Of a DNA stretch of 64,000 nt, positions 10,187 through 21,404 are shown one piece after another; positions within the stretch are counted from its first letter, which is position 1, and the number at the start of each line of letters is the position of its first letter. The stretch is from Cherax quadricarinatus (lineage: Eukaryota > Arthropoda > Malacostraca > Decapoda > Parastacidae): contig NC_091353.1 of assembly GCF_038502225.1 (NCBI RefSeq), positions 1,769,312-1,833,311 on the forward strand, written 5' to 3'. A program made the position numbers and the translations under genes. The notes under the pieces are model-generated. The model was not told where the DNA came from and searched no databases. It saw only the letters and a program-made list of their open reading frames with translations.

Positions 10187-10315
10187 GAACGAAAAAACAT
10201 CAGCAATATAAAATTAAATGGAAAAAAATATATACAATAATTACGGCTTCCTTTTTTCTGAGGTCGCTACAATTGTCAGGAAAAATGTCAGCAAATTAGA
10301 ACGTTTTAGAGAAGC

Positions 10316-10617
10316 AACTTTATATTCATAGAGGCAGAAGTGATGTGATGACGCCAGTATGGACGTACCTGCGACTATTTTGTTATTCCCAGACCGTAAG
10401 TTAGTTTAGGATTTATATTTAAATAACTTTATATTCATAGAGGCAGAAGTGATGTGATGACGCCAGTATGGACGTACCTGCGACTATTTTGTTATTCCCA
10501 GACCGTAAGTTAGTTTAGGATTTATATTTAAATAACGTGATGTGATGAAGCCAGTATGGACGTACCTGCGACTATTTTGTTATTCCCAGACCGTAAGTTA
10601 GTTTAGGATTTATATTT
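10316..10617. repeat. 109-bp tandem duplication, 2.7 copies
   Basis: Copies start with tatattcatagaggcag at 10321 and 10430, and a third copy shortened at its start begins near 10535 (gtgatgtgatga). All share gccagtatggacgtacctgc and end tttaggatttatattta. The copies are nearly identical, so the duplication is recent. Confidence 0.93.
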
Positions 10618-10836
10618 ACGTTCTCATGGGTCTTGGTACGAGCCTGGCTCTGTTGAGTGCGACCTGTGGATTTGGTTGAATTTCTGAAGTAACAACGCAT
10701 TTAACAACAGTCTAGAAGCTGGCTAGGAACGGGTGGTTATGGCACAGTTGGCACAGTTGGCACAGTAGTATTTATCTTATTTATGTCGTACCTTAACTAA
10801 TGTTATTTTTTGTAAAATGTGAAATGTGTTGAAGGC

Positions 10837-11140
10837 AAGTTACGTAGCATGACTCAAGAAATCGTAATGACACGATTGCAAATAAACCATACCCCCGGCC
10901 GGGATTGAACCCGCGGTCATAGAGTCTCAAAACTCCAGCCCGTCGCGTTAGCCACTAGACCAGCTAGCATTTGTGGTCACAGAGGTGCCTGTGCTAACTT
11001 TCCTATGGTGTAGAAATATACCTAGTTGGATGAATCTTATTGTGGCTAGCTGGTCTAGTGGCTAACGCGACGGGCTGGAGTTTTGAGACTCTATGACCGC
11101 GGGTTCAATCCCGGCCGGGGGTATGGTTTAAGTTACGTAG
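10837..11140. mobile_element. Fold-back tRNA-derived SINE, copy 2, with 11-bp target duplication
   Basis: Arms at 10884-10968 and 11045-11129 are exact reverse complements over 85 bp, separated by a 76-bp spacer. Each arm has a tRNA-like Pol III promoter: box A-like tggtctagtggctaac and box B gggttcaatccc. The direct repeat aagttacgtag at 10837-10847 and 11130-11140 flanks the insert, which includes a 36-bp non-palindromic end (10848-10883). This duplication supports retroposition of the whole palindrome as one unit. A transcript would form a very long hairpin. The identity of the two arms implies a young copy or correction between arms. Confidence 0.92.
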
Positions 11141-11394
11141 ATTTTTGTAAATATTTTTCTAAACGACCAGTTAATTGGCTTTATAAGATAAACCTAAGAT
11201 GTAATAAGTGTATTAAACATCTGTTTAGCGTTTTTGTGAAGTTACTAGTGTGGCCCTAGAGTGGTTTATATTTTTATCATTTGTATTGCCCCTAGACAGG
11301 ATTTATTACACCCCTTAGCTAAATGATTTTATCGTAACACTTTAGCTTAATTCCAGAAATCCCATTAAATCATAAAGGAATTACTGGATACATC

Positions 11395-11936
11395 ACATCT
11401 AACTGGATAAATATCATCCATTGATAACTAGACAAATCTCAGCAAGAAATAACCTGACATATCTGTAAATGAAATGACGGGACAGATCTCAAGAGGGAAT
11501 GACTGGACAGATCTCATCAAGGAATGACTGGACAGATCTCATCAAGGAATGACTAGACAGATCTCATCAAGGAATGACTGGACAGATCTCATCAAGGAAT
11601 GACTGGACAGATCTCATCAAGGAATGACTGGACAGATCTCATCAAGGAATGACTAGACAGATCTCATCAAGGAATGACTGGACAGATCTCATCAAGGAAT
11701 GACTGGACAGATCTCATAAAAGAATAACTGGACAGATCTCATCAAGGAATAACTGGATAGATCTCATCAAGGAATGACTGGACAGATCTCATAAAAGAAT
11801 AACTGGACAGATCTCATCAAGGAATAACTGGATAGATCTCATAAAAGAATAACTGGACAGATCTCATCAAGGAATAACTGGACAGATCTTATCAAGGAAT
11901 GACTGGACAGATCTTATCAAAGAATAACAGAACAGG
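11395..11936. repeat. 25-bp minisatellite (about 18 good copies plus a degenerate left edge)
   Basis: The 25-bp unit joins gactggacagatctc to atcaaggaat. The core runs from about 11472 to 11935. Older, diverged units extend left to about 11395 (ctggataaat, ctagacaaatctcagc). Variants gactag and ataaaagaata recur, suggesting sub-block duplications. The gradient from degenerate to homogeneous is typical of an array expanding from one side. Confidence 0.92.
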
Positions 11937-12072
11937 AATTATTGGAGAGTCTTATTAAGGACAGTAGCAAGATATGGTGTTACAAACACTTTTAAATGGG
12001 TGTGAGACATAGGTTTTAATGATAGCAACGCGGAGATCTCAGGTAGTAAGGATGTAGTGCGTTACGCTTTTG

Positions 12073-12260
12073 ACTGCGCACCTACCTACCTGGAGTCTAA
12101 CTGGAGGGTATTCTGGGGATCAACGCCCTCACGGACCTGTCCATGACCAGGCCTCCAGTTGGATCAGGGCCTGATCAACGAGGCTGTTACTTCTGGCCGC
12201 ACGTAATCCAACGTATGAACCACAGCCCCTTTCTGCAGGCTACTCAACCTGCAGGCTGCA
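12073..12260 (-). mobile_element. Non-LTR retrotransposon 3'-end fragment
   Basis: The sequence shares ordered motifs with the fragments at 27.29 and 40.17 kb: acctggagtct, gatcaacgcc, ccaggcctcc, ggatcagggcctgatcaacg and a C-rich end. In those copies the adjacent upstream DNA (minus strand) encodes the C-terminal tail of a reverse transcriptase ORF, so this is the 3' untranslated end of the same LINE family. No coding part is left here. Confidence 0.6.
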
Positions 12261-12974
12261 CGAGTACTCTCCCGAAACTTAAACAGGCCTCTGCACACTA
12301 GGACCTTACAGGTAAACATGAGAGCACTTAAACTAGTAAAATAACCTATGGTATAAACTTGTAAAAATAATAATCACCCCCACCTACTTACACCAACGCA
12401 AAACCATGACGACTTCTCCCAGCCGCCGTTCATCTCGTACTAACACATACCTCTCCTACTCCTGTCCTGTCCTGATAGTAGTGTGGCCTTGCTAAATTAC
12501 TACACTGATAGTACTACGATCGACCCTTACCAAGAAATAACGGTTTGCGAAATGCAGTGATATCAGTACAGTGAAAGGACTCCTTTGCTTCTCTTGCACT
12601 GGGAATGGGGTCAATGTTTTCTGCATTGGCAAATCTTTAAGATTTTGTATGCATTTGCTATCTGTAAAACTGCCGGCAGAACTGTTTCCCGTCAAAACTG
12701 ATAGCTGGAGAAGACGGTCATAAGGGACGCTAATGACCTAGTGTGATAGTCTGCCTACCAGTTCAGTCTGTGTGAGTGCGGATGTAACCTCTAAACTGTG
12801 CCCTGGATAACTGGTGCCTCCTGTTCAGTGCAGTGTGTGACTGGTAGAGTTGAATTGGTGCCTTGTATCCGCTGTGCTTAATACTGTTAAATTTCAGGTT
12901 TTGAGTGATAGTAAGTACCTCAGGAGTTGAACCGGTAAACTCTCCTTTAATATTGGAACATCTGTGACCATCTC
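12261..12974. other. Single-copy stretch
   Basis: No recognised gene. The small minus-strand frame at 12492-12695 has no motif. Confidence 0.5.
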
Positions 12975-13220
12975 ACCAAGGAAAACAACAATGATAGCAA
13001 AGATTCAATGGGAATCCATTGAAGGGTTTAGCTTCTCCAAGCATATAATGACATGCAAATAATCGCAGACAGGCGATCTTAACTATGCAAGACAAGCCAC
13101 GGGGGAGGGGGGAAGAATTTGAAATCTTTAGCTCAAGTACTTTCACACTCCTCAGTGCGTCATCAGGAGCTGTGTAATGTTGCAAGGCAACAACTGAAGG
13201 AGTGAGGGAAGTTTTCTAAG
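12975..13220 (-). mobile_element. PLE terminal repeat with hammerhead-like core, copy 1
   Basis: The minus strand reads CTGATGA at 13166-13160, then a 15-nt hairpin-forming segment (CGCACT/AGTGT around a GAGG loop), then GAAAGTAC. This is the order of the conserved hammerhead core: CUGAnGA, stem II, GAAA. The same block recurs at 35.04-35.14 kb with the stem II sequence altered but still able to pair. PLEs are known to carry hammerhead ribozymes in their terminal repeats, which is the basis for the family call. Stems I and III are not convincing by eye. Confidence 0.55.
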
Positions 13221-13339
13221 AGAAGCGTAGTTCGGGTTTGTCACCTGTCGCAGCCTGCAATTCTCCATCTGACAAGAAAAACATATTTAAGACGAACAAT
13301 TCCTTCACTTCCTGCAGGTTTGTTGACATCTCCGCAGTG

Positions 13340-13400
13340 ATATTACCTGAAAATGGCCTTCACTAGGACCGAAAATACTGGCATTACTGTTAAACTGATG
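13340..13400 (+). mobile_element. Possible eroded PLE terminus
   Basis: CTGAAAA at about 13348 is followed by a GGCCT/AGGACC hairpin and then GAAAAT. This has the arrangement of the other PLE tails but with core substitutions. The call is weak and rests on layout alone. Confidence 0.25.
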
Positions 13401-13660
13401 AATATTCTGTGTTTTAATACACTAACCTAAAATATTGAGAGATGCAATATTCATCCTCTCACACAGCCCATATTACAAACGTTAAAAAAGATCCATCTAT
13501 AAAAATGCGACTCTTCTTATAGTGACGATGATCTTGATATTTAATCCTAGAGGAGCACAAGTCATTTATAAAGACACGATCGTTCTCACTTACAATGTTT
13601 GTAAACTAAGTACTTTAATACTGTTACAAAAACTCCTCATCCCTTATCTCAGGTAGACGA
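13401..13660. other. Single-copy stretch
   Basis: No recognised content. Confidence 0.5.
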
Positions 13661-13689
13661 AAGTCTCTCACAGTAACACATATCACAAT

Positions 13690-13733
<44 letters not shown>

Positions 13734-14024
13734 TCTTTATTTACTACAAGTACATGTACAAGGTATACAGGCCATAGCTGACATCAATAACATACTACTA
13801 TATAGAAAGTCCCTTGCTATGTGGAGCATTTCCCGCAAATTAGGTCAGTTTTGTCCCAGGATGCGACCCACACCAGTCCACTAACACCCAGGTACCCATT
13901 ATACTGATGGGTGAACATAGACAATCGGTGTACGGAAACACGTACGATGATTCGACCCGCGCCGGAAATCGAACCCGGACCTTCACCATGTTAAGCGAGA
14001 GCTTTTGCCACCAGGCCACGGGAG
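13690..14024 (-). mobile_element. tRNA-derived SINE, copy 3, with (TAA)n tail, at the edge of the 30-bp array
   Basis: This is a full-length reverse-oriented SINE. The tail is the (AAT)n run at 13690-13731, the body carries gcatttcccgcaaattaggt and gcgacccacaccag, the box B complement aaatcgaacccgg lies near 13965, and the head complement is ccaccaggccacggg. The bases just outside both ends are similar: aagtctctcacagtaac from 13661 and aagtctctcactgtaat from 14025. This is either a long target duplication or two degenerate 30-bp monomers, meaning insertion into the array edge. Confidence 0.85.
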
Positions 14025-14040
14025 AAGTCTCTCACTGTAA

Positions 14041-17000
14041 TACATGTAGGAAAAAGTCCTGGCTCAATCATACATGGAGGAGAAAGTCCTGGCTCAATCA
14101 TACATGTAGGAGAAAGTCCTGGCTCAATCATACATGTAGGAGAAAGTCCTGGTTCAATAATACATGTAGAAGTAAGTCCTGGCTCAATAATACATGTAGG
14201 AGTAAGTCCTGGTTCAATAATACATGTAGAAGTAAGTCCTGGTTCAATAATACATGTAGAAGTAAGTCCTGCCTCAATAATACATGTAGGAGTAAGTCCT
14301 GGTTCAATAATACATGTACAAGTAAGTCCTCACTCAATAATACATGTAGGAGTAAGTCCTGGCTCAATAATACATGTAGGAGCAAGTCCTGGCTCAATAA
14401 TACATGTAGGAGTAAGTCCTCACTCAATAATACATGTAGGAGTAAGTCCTCACTCAATAATACATGTAGGAGTAAGTCCTGGCTCAGTAATACATGTAGA
14501 AGTAAGTCCTGGCTCAATCACACATGTAGCAGAAAGTCCTCACTCAATAATACATGTACGAGTAAGTCCTGGTTCAATAATACATGTAGAAGTAAGTCCT
14601 GGTTCAATAATACATGTAGAAGTAAGTCCTGCCTCAATAATACATGTAGGAGTAAGTCCTGGTTCAATAATACATGTACAAGTAAGTCCTCACTCAATAA
14701 TACATGTAGGAGTAAGTCCTGGTTCAATAATACATGTAGGAGCAAGTCCTGGCTCAATAATACATGTAGGAGTAAGTCCTCACTCAATAATACATGTAGG
14801 AGTAAGTCCTCACTCAATAATACATGTAGGAGTAAGTCCTGGCTCAGTAATACATGTAGAAGTAAGTCCTGGCTCAATCATACATGTAGCAGAAAGTCCT
14901 CACTCAATAATACATGTAGGAGTAACTCCTGGTTCAATAATACATGTAGGAGTAAGTCCTCTCTCAATAATACATGTAGGAGTAAGTCCTGGCTCAATAA
15001 TACATGTAGAAGTAAGTCCTGGCTCAATAATACATGTAGGAGTAAGTCCTGGCTCAATAATACATGTAGGAGTAAGTCCTGGCTCAATAATACATGTAGA
15101 AGTAAGTCCTGGCTCAATAATACATGTAGGAGTAAGTCCTGTCTCAATAATACATGTAGGAGTAAGTCCTGACTCAATAATACATGTAGAAGTAAGTCCT
15201 CACTCAATAATACATGTAGGAGTAAGTCCTGGCTCAATAATACATGTAGAAGTAAGTCCTCACTCAATAATACATGTAGGAGTAAGTCCTGGCTCAATAA
15301 TACATGTAGGAGTAAGTCCTGGCTCAATAATACATGTAGAAGTAAGTCCTGGCTCAATAATACATGTAGGAGTAAGTCCTGTCTCAATAATACATGTAGG
15401 AGTAAGTCCTGACTCAATAATACATGTAGAAGTAAGTCCTCACTCAATAATACATGTAGGAGTAAGTCCTGGCTCAATAATACAGGTAGAAGTAAGTCCT
15501 GGCTCAATAATACATGTAGAAGTAAGTCGTGGCTCAATAATATATGTAGGAGTAAGTCCTGGCTCAATAATACATGTAGGAGTAAGTCCTGGCTCAATAA
15601 TACATGTAGAAGTAAGTCCTCACTCAATAATACATGTAGAAGTAAGTCCTCACTCAATAATACATGTAGAAGTAAGTCCTGGCTCAATAATACATGTAGG
15701 AGTAAGTACTGGCTCAATAATACATGTAGAAGTAAGTCCTGGCTCAATAATACATGTAGGAGTAAGATCTGGCTCAATAATACATGTAGAAGTAAGTCCT
15801 CACTCAATAATACATGTAGGAGTAAGTCCTGGCTCAATAATACATGTAGGAGTAAGTCCTGGCTCAATCATACATGTAGGAGTAAGTCCTGGCTCAATAA
15901 TACATGTAGGAGTAAGTCCTGGCTCAATCATACATGTAGGAGTAAGTCCTGGCTCAATAATACATGTAGGAGTAAGACCTGGCTCAATAATACATGTAGA
16001 AGTAAGTCCTCACTCAATAATACATGTAGAAGTAAGTCCTGGCTCAATAATACATGTAGGAGTACGTCCTGGCTCAATAATACATGTAGAAGTAAGTCCT
16101 GGCTCAATAATACATGTAGGAGTTTGTCCTCACTCAATAATACATGTACGAGTAAGTCCTGGCTCAATAATACATGTAGAAGTAAGTCCTCGCTCAATAA
16201 TACATGTAGGAGTAAGTCCTGGCTCAATCATACATGTAGGAGTAAGTCCTGGCTCAATAATACATGTAGAAGAAAGTCCTGGCTCAATAATACATGTAGG
16301 AGTAAGTCCAGGCTCAATAATACATGTAGGAGTAAGTCCTCACTCAATAATACATGTTTCAGTAAGTCCTGGCTCGATAATACATGTAGGAGTAAGTCCT
16401 GGCTCAATAATACATGTAGGAGTAAGTCCTGGCTCAATAAAACATGTAGCAGTAAGTCCTCACTCAATAATACATGTAGGAGTAAGTCCTCACTCAATAA
16501 TACATGTAGGAGTAAGTCCTCATTCAATAATACATGTAGGAGTAAGTCCTGGCTCAATAAAACATGTAGCAGTAAGTCCTCACTCAATAATATATGTAGG
16601 AGTAAGTCCTGGCTCAATAATACATGTAGCAGTAAGTCCTCACTCAATAATACATGTAGCAGTAAGTCCTCACTCAATAATACATGTAGCAGTAAGTCCT
16701 CACTCAATAATACATGTAGCAGTAAGTCCTCACTCAATAATACATGTAGGAGTAAGTCCTCAGTCAATAATACATGTAGGAGTAAGTCCTGGCTCAATAA
16801 TACATGTTGCAGTAAGTCCTCACTCAATAATACATGTAGCAGTAAGTCCTGGCTCAATAATACATGTAGCAGTAAGTCCTCACTCAATAATACATGTAGG
16901 AGTAAGTCCTGGCTCAATAATACATGTAGCAGTAAGTCCTCACTCAATAATACATGTAGCAGTAAGTCCTCACTCAATAATACATGTAGGAGTAAGTCCT

Positions 17001-18734
17001 GGCTCAATAATACATGTAGGAGTAAGTCCTGGCTCAATAATACATGTAGGAGTAAGTCCTGGCTCAATAATACATGTAGGAGTAAGTCCTGACTCAATAA
17101 TACATGTAGGAGTAAGTCCTGGCTCAATAATACATGTAGGAGTACGTCCTGGCTCAATAATACATGTAGGAGTAAGTCCTGGCTCAATAATACATGTAGC
17201 AGTAAGTCCTCACTCAATAATACATGTAGCAGTAAGTCCTCACTGAATAATACATGTAGGAGTAAGTCCTGGCTCAATAATACATGTAGCAGTAAGTCCT
17301 CACTCAATAATACATGTAGGAGTAAGTCCTGGCTCAATAATACATGTAGGAGTAAGTCCTGGCTCAATAATACATGTAGGAGTAAGTCCTCACTCAATAA
17401 TACATGTAGGAGTAAGTCCTCACTCAATAATACATGTAGGAGTAAGTCCTGGCTCAATAATACATGTAGGAGTAAGTCCTCACTCAATAATACATGTAGG
17501 AGTAAGTCCTCACTCAATAATACATGTATGAGTAAGTCCTGGCTCAATAATACATGTAGGAGTAAGTCCTGGCTCAATAATACATGTAGGAGTAAGTCCT
17601 CACTCAATAATACATGTACGAGTAAGTCCTGGCTCAATAATACATGTAGGAGTAAGTCCTCACTCAATAATACATGTAGGAGTAAGTCCTGGCTCAATAA
17701 TACATGTAGCAGTAAGTCCTCACTCAATAATACATGTAGGAGTAAGTCCTCACTCAATAATACATGTAGGAGTAAGTCCTCACTCAATAATACATGTACG
17801 AGTAAGTCCTGGCTCAATAATACATGTAGGAGTAAGTCCTGGCTCAATAATACATGTAGGAGTAAGTCCTCACTCAATAATACATGTACGAGTAAGTCCT
17901 GGCTCAATAATACATGTAGGAGTAAGTCCTCACTCAATAATACATGTACGAGTAAGTCCTGGCTCAATAATACATGTAGGAGTAAGTCCTGGCTCAATAA
18001 TACATGTAGGAGTAAGTCCTGGCTCAATAATACATGTAGGAGTAAGTCCTCACTCAATAATACATGTACGAGTAAGTCCTGGCTCAATAATACATGTAGG
18101 AGTAAGTCCTCACTCAATAATACATGTACGAGTAAGTCCTGGCTCAATAATACATGTAGGAGTAAGTCCTGGCTCAATTATACATGTAGGAGTAAGTCCT
18201 GGCTCAATAATACATGTAGGAGTAAGTCCTCACTCAATAATACATGTACGAGTAAGTCCTGGCTCAATAATACATGTAGGAGTAAGTCCTGACTCAATAA
18301 TACATGTAGGAGTAAGTCCTGGCTCAATAATACATGTAGGAGTAAGTCCTGGCTCAATAATACATGTAGGAGTAAGTCCTCACTCAATAATACATGTACG
18401 AGTAAGTCCTGGCTCAATAATACATGTAGGAGTAAGTCCTCACTCAATAATACATGTACGAGTAAGTCCTGGCTCAATAATACATGTAGGAGTAAGTCCT
18501 GGCTCAATAATACATGTAGGAGTAAGTCCTGGCTCAATAATACATGTAGGAGTAAGTCCTGGCTCAATAATACATGTAGGAGTAAGTCCTCACTCAATAA
18601 TACATGTACGAGTAAGTCCTGGCTCAATAATACATGTAGGAGTAAGTCCTGGCTCAATAATACATGTAGGAGTAAGTCCTGGCTCAATAATACATGTAGG
18701 AGTAAGTCCTGACTCAATAATACATGTAGGAGTG
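14041..18734. repeat. 30-bp satellite array (about 156 copies, no indels seen)
   Basis: The 30-bp monomer is tacatgtaggagtaagtcct joined to ggctcaataa or cactcaataa. Every monomer stays in register over about 4.7 kb. Substitutions only are seen, mostly at ggctc/cactc/ggttc, agg/aga/agc/acg and taat/tcat. Each monomer opens with the 8-bp palindrome TACATGTA. Higher-order blocks exist: a 12-monomer block (360 bp) near 14190-14550 recurs directly after, and an 8-monomer block near 15121 recurs at 15361. Long frames (649 aa on the minus strand, 421 aa on the plus strand) are 10-residue repeats produced by the period and are not genes. Confidence 0.98.
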
Positions 18735-18952
18735 AATATTTCTCTCCAGTAATACTTGTTGGAAAATATTTTTTGCATAACAAAAAGCTTTCTTTTAATA
18801 TTACCTTTTAATAGAACAATAATTGTTTTGGTTTTAAAATGCAGCGAAAACTGTCAATTTCAATTAGTGAGTTGTAATTGTTATTTGTGTTTTTATAACT
18901 CATCATAAAACCCTGGAGATGAGAATATTGTTAAGAGTTGGTTTATTCTAAC
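18735..18952. other. Short single-copy spacer
   Basis: AT-rich DNA between two arrays with no features. Confidence 0.6.
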
Positions 18953-19690
18953 TAGTGAATACATGTTAATGTGCTAGTTCATCATGGCTATTGGTGAACA
19001 TATGTTAATGTGCTAGTTCATCATGGCTATTGGTGAACATATGTTAATGTGCTAGTTCATCATGGCTATTGGTGAACACATGTTAATGTGCTCGTTCATC
19101 ATGGCTATTGATGAACACTTGTTAATGTGCTAGTTCATCATGGCTATTGGTGAACACATGTTAATGTGCTCGTTCATCATGGCTATTGATGAACACTTGT
19201 TAATGTGCTAGTTCATCATGGCTATTGGTGAATACATGTTAATGTGCTAGTTCATCATGGCTATTGATGAACACTTGTTAATGTGCTAGTTCATCATGGC
19301 TATTGATGAACACTTGTTAATGTGCTAGTTCATCATAGCTATTGGTGAACACATGTTAATGTGCTAGTTCATCATGGCTATTGATGAACACATGTTATTG
19401 TGCTCGTTCATCACGGATATTGAACACATAATGTGCTAGTTCATCACGGCTATTAATGAGCAAATTGTTATGAACTAGTTGATCATAGCTAGTGTTGAAC
19501 ACATCTTAATGTGACAAATGATCACAACTAGTGAACATAATCTGCAAGTTGATTACAACTAGTGAACACAATGTGCTAGCTGATCACATCCAGTGAACAC
19601 AATGTGCTAGTTGAACATAACTAGTGAACACAATGTGCTAGTTGAACATAACTAGTGAACACAATGGTCTAGTTGATCACAACTAGTCAT
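18953..19690. repeat. 39-bp tandem array decaying into a related 30-32-bp array
   Basis: About 12 copies of a 39-bp unit (tgaacacatgttaatgtgct plus agttcatcatggctattgg) run to about 19400. They then shorten and diverge into units built from aactagtgaacacaatgtgc to 19690. The two parts share gtgctagtt and gaacaca, so the right part is an older or deleted form of the same repeat. Confidence 0.9.
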
Positions 19691-19718
19691 TGTTATTGTT
19701 TTTGTGTGTTTACTTGTC

Positions 19719-19872
<154 letters not shown>

Positions 19873-19884
19873 TATACATATAGA

Positions 19885-20080
19885 TAGATATGCAGAACAT
19901 CCACTGTGAAAATATAGTGAAATTCCAAGCACTTTCGTGACTTCTCACATTATCAAGGAACCATAAAGAAGCTAACCTATGCACTGGTGACTCCCACAAG
20001 AAGAGTAAAGCCCAGAATTTAAAAGCCGTTTTCAATAAAGGTTTACATATATACTGACTTGTACTCACATTCCTCTCATT
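19885..20080 (-). mobile_element. PLE-like terminus next to the (TA)n tract
   Basis: The minus strand has TTGATAAT, a GTGA/TCAC hairpin and GAAAGTGC (plus-strand cactttcgtgacttctcac, 19930-19949). This parallels the hammerhead-like layout of other PLE tails but differs from CUGAnGA at two bases. I recall this sequence as a widespread arthropod PLE end adjoining TA microsatellites. The element is not complete. Confidence 0.45.
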
Positions 20081-20124
20081 AATAAAGTAAATCTTCCAGT
20101 AAACCCACTCCTTAGAATTCGTAG

Positions 20125-20960
20125 TTGGTATCTCTGGTATTGTCATTGATGCTTCCGGAGTCTACTACGTTTCCTGGTCCTCTTGTCATCTCCAGTATTT
20201 TGGAGAAACTGGACTCTCTTTCTCTGACATTTAAAGACTGCAAAAGAAGTGTTAGCCTTGCCGACGCTAACAATGCTCTATTCTATCATGTTAGAGATCA
20301 CAGTCATCCTATTAACTGGTCCTCTACCAAAACTGTGTTCCTTTCTTTTAGCCTTCACGGACGCCGTTTTAAGAACATAAGAAGGAAGGTGAATTGGCTT
20401 TGTTTCTGTAAGAACGTTCATTTCTCATTACATTGTCAAATGCTCTAAATTTCAGAACTTTCGTTACTTAACCTGGTTATTATATCCTCTCCTTCTTTAT
20501 TTTCCTCTATTTTCTTTGCCTTTCCTGTCTTCTTCCTAGATGGGTTCTGTCCTGCGAGGTTCTGTCCCTCTGGGATTTGGTCCTTCCTTCGTGAACCATT
20601 AGCTTTCTTGCAGTGAGCCTCTATAGTCTTGTTCTTAGAGTTCTTTCACTAGTACTTCCACTTCACTCTCTTTGATAAGTCTCCACCCTCTAGCCCCCTT
20701 TTTCAGTACCACTTTTCCAACGACTACTACTACTACTTTTACTACTACTACTACTACTACGGCTAACAACACTACTGCTTCCATCACTACTAATACAACT
20801 TTGATACTATTCCATCCTATCGTTACACTACTCCCGTCCCCGCCCCCTTCTAGCATGTATTTTGACTCCCTTCCCTTCGCGTTTCTGTATCTATTTAACG
20901 GTCCAAGTCAGACTGAAACGTCATCATGAGTTTGTCTCTTATTGGTGAGTTATTTGTGTA
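20125..20960 (+). pseudogene. PLE fragment: GIY-YIG endonuclease domain and 3' terminus
   Basis: The frame shows YFGETG near 20195 (the GET motif after the GIY region). After a +1 frameshift it continues as KRSVSLADANNALFYHVRDH and then SHPINWSSTKTVF up to about 20345. This is the pattern of the C-terminal GIY-YIG endonuclease of Penelope-like elements, which nicks target DNA for integration. The reverse transcriptase is absent, so the copy is 5'-truncated. The 3' end carries ggtccaagtcagactgaaac near 20900 and a gttatttgtg end near 20950, as in the neighbouring PLE. An internal TAA and the frameshift make it non-functional. Confidence 0.82.
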
Positions 20961-20984
20961 ATGTATTCTTCCAGTTCTAGCAGC

Positions 20985-21404
20985 CACCATCGTCACTTGT
21001 TCTTCTAGCCTTCATCTTCAATAGATCTACCAGCTTCCTTCATCTCCAACTTTGCTTCAACAATAGTTCTACAACTAACATTTACACTAACTCAACTAGA
21101 CATGCTCATCCCTAACTCTCAAAAATCGTCATCACAATCTCTACCAGCCACCTTCATCACTGACTCCACCAGTCGCCATCAACACCAGTTTCGCTGACTC
21201 TACCTCTCACCTTCATCACTCCCTCGGCAAGAGATCATCATTACTACCTCTAACACCCTCCATCGTCATTAACTCTACCAGCCACCTTCATCACTATCTC
21301 TACCAGCAACCTTCATCACTATCTCTACCAGCATCCTTCATCACAATCTCTACCAGCAATAATTAACACTATCCCTATTAGCCACCATCTACACCAGTTC
21401 TACA
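20985..21404. repeat. Degenerate ctctaccagccaccatcatc minisatellite (left part)
   Basis: Loosely repeated units of about 24-27 bp are built on ctaccagccacc, ttcatcac and aactc. The same degenerate units resume at about 23520-23620 and 25080-25330, on the other side of the PLE and of the homogeneous 25-bp array. The PLE therefore split an older repeat tract. Confidence 0.7.

Noticed and set aside
11045..11129. Functional tRNA gene
   Set aside because: Box A and B motifs are present, but the acceptor and anticodon arms do not form a proper cloverleaf by eye, and the sequence recurs as an arm of a mobile palindrome.
16228..18177. 649-residue minus-strand open frame and the 421, 322 and 254-residue plus-strand frames in the 30-bp array, as possible repeat proteins
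   Set aside because: A 30-bp period keeps any stop-free frame open indefinitely. Both strands are open over the same DNA, there is no unique domain or signal peptide, and starts arise only from single variant monomers.
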